Assembly (NCBI GenBank): GCA_963853835.1
Contig: OY970822.1
Location: forward strand, 91,612,000-91,675,999
Direction: 5' to 3'
Source: Calendula officinalis
Lineage: Eukaryota; Streptophyta; Magnoliopsida; Asterales; Asteraceae
DNA length: 64,000 nucleotides
Shown one piece after another: positions 58,527 to 64,000 of the stretch. Below the pieces are notes generated by a model. It was not told the DNA's origin. It did no database searches and saw only the letters and a list, made by a program, of their open reading frames with translations. Position 1 is the first letter of the stretch, and each line of letters starts with the position of its first letter. A program made the translations under genes and the position numbers.

Positions 58527-61500
58527 AGGAATAGTAGTAGCAACAGTAGCAGTAGTAGGAGTAGGAGCTGTAGTAGCAGTAGTAGCAGTAGGAGCAGTAG
58601 TCTGAGTTGTTGCAGTAGCAGCAGGACTAGGAGCAATAGAAGTAGTAACAGTAGCAGCAGCAGTAGTAGCAGCAACAGTAGCAGTAGCAGCAGCAGCAGT
58701 AGCGGTAGCAGTTACAGTAGCCGTAGAAGCAGCAGCAACAGTAGTAGCAGTAGCAGTAGCAGTAACAATTTCAGTAGCGGTAGCGGAAGCAGTAGCAGTA
58801 GCAGCAGTAGCAGTAACAGCAGTAGCAGTAGCCGTAGCAGTAGCAGTAGCAGTAGCAGTAACAGTAGCAGCAGTAGTAGCAGTAGCAGTAGCAGCAATAG
58901 TAGCAGTAGCAGCAGCAGCAGCAGTAGCAGGAGCAACATCAGTAGCAGTAGCAGTAGTAGTAGTAGCAGTAGCAGCAGGAGTAGGAGCAACAACAGTAGT
59001 AGCAGTAGCAGCAGCAGAAGTAGTAGCAGCAGCAGCAGTAGCAATAGCAAAAACAGTAGCAGTAGTAGGAGTAGTAGCAGTAGCAGCAGGAGTATGAGCC
59101 GATGTAGTAGGAGCAGCAGCAGTAGGAGCAGTAGCAGTAGCAGTAGTAGCAGCAGAAGTAGCAGTGGTAGTAGTAGTAGAAGTAGCAGTAGTAGTAGCAG
59201 TAGCAGTAGCCGTAGCAGTAGCAGTAGCAGTAGCAGTAGTAGTAGCAGTAGTAGCAGTAGCAGCAGCTGTAGGAGCAGAAGTTGGAGCAGTAGCAGTAGC
59301 AGCACCAGTAGTAGTAGTAGCAGCAGGAGTAGGAGCAGCAGTAGTAGCAGCACCAGTAGCAGTTGTAGCTGCAGTAGCAGTAGCAGTAGTAGTAGTTGTA
59401 GTCTGAGATGTAGCAGTAGCAACAGGAATAGGAGCAGCAGTAATAGTAGCAGTAGTAGCAGCAGCAGCAGTAGAAGCAGCAGTAGCAACATCAGCAGTAG
59501 CAGTAGCAGTAGCAGTAGTAGGAGTTGCAGTAGCAGTTGCAGTACTAGCAGCAGTAGCAGTTGTAGTAGCAGTAGTAGTAGTAGCAGTAGCAGCAGCAGT
59601 AGTAGCAGCAACAGTTATAACAGTAGCAGTAGTAGCAGGAGTTGGAGCAGTAGCAGTAACAGCAGTAGCATTAGTAGTAGCAGCAGCAGTAGTAGCTGCA
59701 GCAATAATAGCAGTAGCAGTAGTAGCAGTAGCAGCAGGAGTCGGAGCAGTAGCAGTAGCAGCAGTAGCATTAGTAGTAGCAGCAGCAGTAGTAGCTGCAT
59801 CAGTAATAGCAGTTGCAGTAGTAGCAGTAGCAGCAGGAGTCGGATTAGTAGCAGTAGCAGTAGTAGGAGTTGCAGCAGCAGCTGCAGTAGCAGTTGTAGT
59901 AGGAGCAGTAGCAGAAGTAGTAGTAGCAGCAGTAGCAGCAGCAGTAATAGCTGTAGCAGTAGTAGCAGTAGGAGCAGCAGCAGCAGCAGTAGAAGCAGCA
60001 GTAGCAACATCAGCAGTAGCAGTAGCAGTAGCAGTAGTAGGAGTTGCAGTAGCAGCAATAGTAGCAGTAGCAGCAGCAGCAGCAGCAGTAGCAGGAGCAA
60101 CATCAGTAGCAGTAGTAGTAGCAGTAGCAGTAGTAGCAGTAGCAGTAGCAGCAGGAGTAGGAGCAACAACAGTAGTAGCATCTGCAGTAGCAGTAGCAGC
60201 AGCAGAAGTAGTAGTAGCAGCAGCATCAGTAGCAATAGCAGAAACAGTAGCAGTAGTAGGAGTAGTAGCAGTAGCAGCAGGAGTATGAGCCGATGTAGTA
60301 GGAGCAGCAGCAGTAGGAGCAGTAGCAGTAGCAGTAGTAGCAGCAGAAGTAGCAGTAGCAGTGGTAGTAGTAGTAGAAGTAGCAGTAGTAGTAGCAGTAG
60401 CAGTAGCCGTAGCAGTAGCAGTAGCAGTAGCAGTAGCAGTAGTAGTAGCAGTAGTAGCAGTAGCAGCAGCTGTAGGAGCAGAAGTTGGAGCAGTAGCAGT
60501 AGCAGCACCAGTAGTAGTAGTAGTAGCAGCAGGAGTAGGAGCAGTAGTAGTAGCAGCACCAGTAGCAGTTGTAGCTGCAGTAGCAGTAGCAGTAGTAGTA
60601 GTTGTAGTCTGAGATGTAGCAGTAGCAACAGGAGTAGGAGCAGCTTTAATAGTAGCAGTAGTAGCAGCAGCAGCAGTAGCAGCAGCAGTAGAAGCAGCAG
60701 TAGCAACATCAGCAGTAGCAGTAGCAGTAGCAGTAGTAGGAGTTGCAGTAGCAGTTGCAGTACTAGCAGCAGTAGCAGTTGTAGTAGCAGTAGTAGTAGC
60801 AGTAGCAGCAGCAGTAGTAGCAGCAACAGTTATAACAGTAGCAGTAGTAGCAGGAGTTGGAGCAGTAGCAGTAGCAGCAGTAGCATTAGTAGTAGCAGCA
60901 GCAGTAGTAGCTGCAGCAATAATAGCAGTAGCAGTAGTAGCAGTAGCAGCAGGAGTCGGAGCAGTAGCAGTAGCAGCAGTAGCATTAGTAGTAGCAACAG
61001 CAGTAGTAGCTGCAGCAGTAATAGCAGTTGCAGTAGTAGCAGTAGCAGCAGGAGTCGGAGCAGTAGCAGTAGCAGTAGTAGGAGTTGCAGCAGCAGCAGC
61101 AGTAGCAGTTGCAGTAGGAGCAGTAGCAAAAGTAGTAGTAGCAGCAGTAGCAGCAGCAGTAATAGCTGTAGCAGTAGTAGCAGTAGTAGCAGTAGGAGCA
61201 GCAGCAGCAGCAGTAGCAGTAGCGGTAGTAGCAGTAGTAGAAGTAGGAGCAGTAGTAGTAGTAGCAGTAGTAGCAATATCAGTAGCAGCAGGAATAGGAG
61301 CAGTAGCAGTAGCAGCAGCAGTAGCTGTAGCTGTAGCAGTAGCAGTAGTAGGAGCAGAAGTAGCAGTAGTAGTAGTAGCAGTAGTAGTAGCAGTAGCAGC
61401 TGTAGTAGCAGCAGCAGTAATAGCAGTAGCAGCAGTAGCAGCAGGAGTAGGAGCAGTAGCAGTAGCAGCAGCAGCAGTTGTAGTAGCAGTAGTAGTAGCA

Positions 61501-62471
61501 GTAGTAGTAGCAGTAGCAGCAGTATCAGTAGCGTAAATAGCAGTAGCAGTAGCAGCAGGAGTAGTAGCAGTAGCAGCAGCAGCAGCAGTAGCAGTAGCAG
61601 TAGCTTGAGTTGGAGCAGCAGCAGTAGCAGCAGCAGCAGTAGCAGTAGCAGCAGTAGCAGTAGCCGTAGCAGTAGCAGTAGCAGTAGCCATAGCAGGAGC
61701 TGTAGCAGTAGCATGAGCTGTAGTAGTAGCACTAGCAGTAGCAGTAGCAACAACAGCAGCAGCAACAGCAATAGCAGTAGAAGTAGCTTTTACAGTAGCC
61801 GTAGAAGCAACAGCAGCAGCAGTAGAAGTAGCAGGAGCAGGAGCAGTAGCAGTAGCAGCAGCAGTAGCAGCAGCAACACCAGCAGTAGCAGCAACAGTAG
61901 CAGTAGCAGTAGCAGCAGCGCTAGTAGCCGCAGCAGCTGTAGCAACAGTAGTAGCGGTAGAAGTAGTAGCAGTAGTAGGAGTAGGAGCAAAAGTAGCAGT
62001 AGTTGCAGTAGTAGCAGTAGGAGCAGTAGTAGCAGTAGTCTGAGTAGTAGTAGCAGGAGTAGGAGCAGTAACATTATTAGCAGCCGCAGTAGCAGTAGTA
62101 GTAGCAGTAGTAGGAGTAGGAGCAGCAGTAGTAGCAGTAGCAACAGCTGTAGGAGCAGCACTAGGAGAAGTAGTAGCAGTATTCTGAGTAGCAGCAGTAG
62201 CAGTAGTAGCTGTAGCAGCAGGAGTAGGAGCAGTAGCAGCAGCAGCAGTAGCAGTAGTAGGAGTTGCAGCAGCAATACCAGCAGTAGCAGTAGTACTAGC
62301 AGTAGCAGTAGCAGTAGCATAAATAGCAGTAGCAGTAGTAGTAGGAGTAGTAGTTGTAGCAGTAGCAGCAGCAGTAGCAGTAGCAGTAGCTTCAGTTGGA
62401 GCAGCAGCAGTAGCAGCTGTAGCAGTAGTAGTAGCAGCAGTATCGGTAGCCGTAGCAGTAGCAGTAGCCAT
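58176..62471 (-). CDS. Candidate Ala/Thr-rich open frame, 1,431 codons; coding unproven
   Basis: U8 copy of the 50255-54523 frame, starting at the outer M. Ala/Thr phase is open from 58356 to 63776 (1,807 codons). The tail again depends on Y (58354) and Z (58334). Differences from the U7 frame include added or lost Ala and Thr codons and amino-acid changes, consistent with relaxed or absent constraint. Confidence 0.17.
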   Translation of the reverse strand: MATATATATDTAATTTATAATAAAPTEATATATAAATATTTTPTTTATAIYATATATASTTATAGIAAATPTTATAAAATAPTPAATATTATAATQNTATTSPSAAPTAVATATTAAPTPTTATTTATAAANNVTAPTPATTTQTTATTAPTATTATTATFAPTPTTATTSTATTVATAAAATSAAATATATVAATAGVAAATAAATATAPAPATSTAAAVASTATVKATSTAIAVAAAVVATATASATTTAHATATAPAMATATATATATATAATATAAAATAAAPTQATATATAAAAATATTPAATATAIYATDTAATATTTATTTATTTAAAATATAPTPAATAATAITAAATTAATATTTATTTTATSAPTTATATATATAAATATAPIPAATDIATTATTTTAPTSTTATTATATAAAAAPTATTATTATAITAAATAATTTFATAPTATATAAAAATPTTATATAPTPAATATTATAITAAATTAVATTNATAATATAPTPAATATTATAIIAAATTAAATTNATAATATAPTPATTATVITVAATTAAATATTTATTTATAASTATATATPTTATATATADVATAASTAAATAAAATTATIKAAPTPVATATSQTTTTTTATATAATTATGAATTTAPTPAATTTTTGAATATAPTSAPTAAATATTATTTATATATATATATATATTTATSTTTTTATATSAATTATATAPTAAAPTTSAHTPAATATTPTTATVSAIATDAAATTTSAAATATADATTVVAPTPAATATATTATATTTATDVAPATAAAAAATATIAATATPTTATATATADVATAASTAAAAAPTATTATAITAAATAATTTSATAPTTTATAAAAATPTTATATNPTPAATATTATAITDAATTAAATTNATAATATAPTPAATATTATAIIAAATTAAATTNATAVTATAPTPATTATVITVAATTAAATATTTTATTTATAASTATATATPTTATATATADVATAASTAAAATTATITAAPIPVATATSQTTTTTTATATAATTATGAATTAAPTPAATTTTGAATATAPTSAPTAAATATTATTTATATATATATATATTTATSTTTTTATSAATTATATAPTAAAPTTSAHTPAATATTPTTATVFAIATAAAATTSAAATATTVVAPTPAATATTTTATATDVAPATAAAAATATIAATATATTAATVTATATATATATATAVTATAATATASATATEIVTATATATTVAAASTATVTATATAAAATATVAATTAAATVTTSIAPSPAATATTQTTAPTATTATTAPTPTTATVATTIPTTATTASTATTTTATTTVTAIDAATTIVAATAAAAISSATAATTTPTTAIATATPTTVLLLRLLCFYDSCHYCCCYCYYCCYSYSCCYCYSSDYNYYYCYCCYYCYCYCYCCCYYC

Positions 62472-63612
62472 AGCAGGAGCTATAGCAGTAGCATGAGCTG
62501 TAGCAGTAGCACTAGCAGCACCAGTAGCAACAACAGCAGCAGTAGCAGCAACAGCAGCCGTAGCAGCAGCAACAGCAATAGCAATAGAAGTAGCAGTTAC
62601 GGTAGCCGTAGAAGCAACAGCAGCAGTAGCAGTAGCAGTAGCAGGAGCAGTAGCAGTAGCAGCAGCAACACCAGCAGTAGCAGCAACAGTAGCAGTAGCA
62701 GTAGCAGCAGCACTAGTAGCAGCAGCAGTAGCAGCAACAGTAGCAGTAGCAGTAGTAGAGGCAGTAGTAGCAGTAGTAGGAGTAGTTGCAGTATCAGCAG
62801 GAGTAGAAGCAGTAGCAATAGCAGTTGCAGTAGTATTAGTAGTAGTAGTAGCACTCGCAGTAGCAGTATTCGTAGCAGCAGCAGCAGCAGTAGCACCAGC
62901 AGCAGCAGTAGTAGTAGCAGTAGTTTGAGTAGTAGCAGTAGCAACAGGAGGTGGAGCAGCAGCAACAGTAGCAGTAACAGCAGCAGTAGTAGCAGCAGCA
63001 GTAGCAGTAGCCGTAGCAGCAGGAGTAGGAGCACCATCAGTAGTAGCAGTAACAACAGCACTAATAGCAGCAGCAGTAGCAGCAGCAGTAGCAGCAGCAG
63101 CAACAGCAGTAGCAGTAGCAGTAGTAGGAGTCGGGGGAGTAGTAGCAGTAGTAGCAATAGTAGGAGTAGTAGCAGTAGAAACATGAGTAGGAACAGTAGC
63201 AGTAGCAGTAGCAGCAGCAGGAGTAGGAGCAGTAGCAGCAGTAGTAGCAGTAGCAGCAGGAGTAGGAGCAGTAGCAGCAGTAGCAGCAGTAGCTGTAGCA
63301 ACAGTAGTAGCGGTAGAAGTAGTAGCAGTAGTAGGAGTAGGAGCAAAAGTAGCAGTAGTAGCAGTAGTAGCAGTAGGAGCAGTAGTAGCAGTAGTCTGAG
63401 TAGTAGCAGCAGGAGTAGGAGCAGTAGAACTAGTAGCAGCCGCTGTAGCAGTAGCAGTAGTAGGAGTAGGAGCAGCAGCAGTAGTAGCAGTAGCAGCAGC
63501 TGTAGGAGCTGAACTAGGAGCAGTAGTAGCAGTATTCTGAGTAGTAGCAGTAGCAGTAGTAGATGTAGCTGCAGGAGTAGGAGCAGTAGCAGTAGCAGCA
63601 GCAGTAGCAGTA

Positions 63613-64000
63613 TTAGGAGTCGCAGCAGCAGTACCAGCAGTAGCAGTTGCAGTAGCAGTAGTAGTAGCTGTAGCAGCAGTAGCAGTAGCATAAATAGCAG
63701 TAGCAGTAGCAGCAGGAGTAGGAGTAGTAGCAGTAGCAGCAGCAGCAGTAGCAGTAGCTTGAGTTGGAGCAGCAGCGTAGCAGTAGCAGCAGTAGCAGTA
63801 GCAGTTGTAGAAGTAGTAGTAGCAATAGCATGAGCAGCAGCAATAGCATTAGCAGTAGTAGTAGCAGTAGTAGCAGCAGTAGTAGCAGTAGCAGCAGAAG
63901 TAGGAGCAGTAGCAGTAGCAGCAACAATAGCAGTAGCAGTAGCAGTAGTATCAGCAGTAGCAGTAATAGTAGTTGTAGTCTGAGGAGTAGCAGTAGCAGC
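63613..64000. repeat. Start of a further higher-order unit
   Basis: Begins at landmark T (63613) with X at 63777 and then follows the sequence after X in U7 and U8, so the array continues beyond the window in the same unit type. Confidence 0.8.

Larger units (their letters stand above)
55671..63612. repeat. Higher-order unit U8 (7,942 bp)
   Basis: Full order: T 55671, X 55835, Y 56140, T 57640, Y-variant 58023, Z 58334, Y 58354, M 61689 and 62469, G5 63133, S 63507. It shares with U7 the rare Y variant agcagtccagtag, which is not seen elsewhere, so U7 and U8 arose from each other after that substitution. Confidence 0.85.
1..64000. repeat. Window-wide (AGC/AGT)n compound repeat array
   Basis: Every line of the window resolves into in-phase triplets AGC or AGT with sparse variants: agg, aga, aac, aat, tgc, tgt, cgc, cgt, ggt, att, atc, acc, act. 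The array runs off both ends. The ideal hexamer AGCAGT gives A and G twice the frequency of T and C, so the + strand is purine-rich with constant G over C and A over T skew. Homopolymers are nearly absent: the longest runs I see are ggggg at nine landmark sites, aaaa and tttt. Insertions and deletions between copies are almost all multiples of three, as expected from triplet slippage, so they do not by themselves show coding. I see no gene with a recognisable domain, no RNA gene and no non-repeat spacer. Confidence 0.98.

Noticed and set aside
1..64000. CRISPR array or other repeat-spacer system
   Set aside because: There are no conserved repeats separated by unique spacers, and all intervening sequence is the same triplet material.
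1..64000. Artificial two-symbol DNA encoding of data
   Set aside because: Nested duplications, triplet slippage, point mutations at all positions and single-base deletions are the marks of natural repeat evolution.

Overview
The whole 64 kb is one low-complexity tandem repeat. Apart from scattered variant triplets it is built from two triplets, AGC and AGT, in irregular order on the + strand. I see no unique DNA of even 50 bases, and no tRNA, rRNA, CRISPR array, transposase, promoter or terminator. Nothing identifies the organism; the window could be a eukaryotic satellite or the interior of a giant low-complexity gene, and no recognisable protein domain helps decide. All labels below are descriptive, not names from a database.

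The array is hierarchical. I used recurring rare words as landmarks: T (ttaggagtcg), X and Y (single-base deletions), M (the triplet cat followed by agcaggagc), G5 (a ggggg run) and S (agctgaac). With these the window splits into higher-order units: an end piece at 1-249, U1 250-4420, U2 4421-11394, U3 11395-18024, U4 18025-32428, U5 32429-38845, U6 38846-47746, U7 47747-55670, U8 55671-63612, and the start of another at 63613-64000. The full landmark order, seen in U3, U7 and U8, is T-X-Y-T-Y-Z-Y-M-M-G5-S. The other units are shortened, chimeric or internally duplicated. The youngest event is a 6,048-bp tandem duplication inside U4 (20333-26380 and 26381-32428), in which I found only two differences. 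U3 plus early U4 recurs as U5 plus U6 about 20.8 kb downstream, and U7 and U8 are tandem copies about 7.93 kb apart.

Coding status is unproven. On the minus strand the repeat reads as Ala (GCN) and Thr (ACN) with regular Pro, and I see no stop in that frame within blocks of up to 4,122 codons (20259-32624). Blocks are separated by inherited single-base deletions that all shift the frame the same way. In these triplets stops in this frame need several changes, so openness is weak evidence. A hand tally of 13 substitutions between two copies found 4 synonymous in the Ala/Thr frame, about what neutrality predicts. The best reading is a large satellite-like array with nested amplification, either non-coding or a decayed Ala/Thr-rich repetitive gene. 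The open frames are listed as low-confidence coding candidates only.
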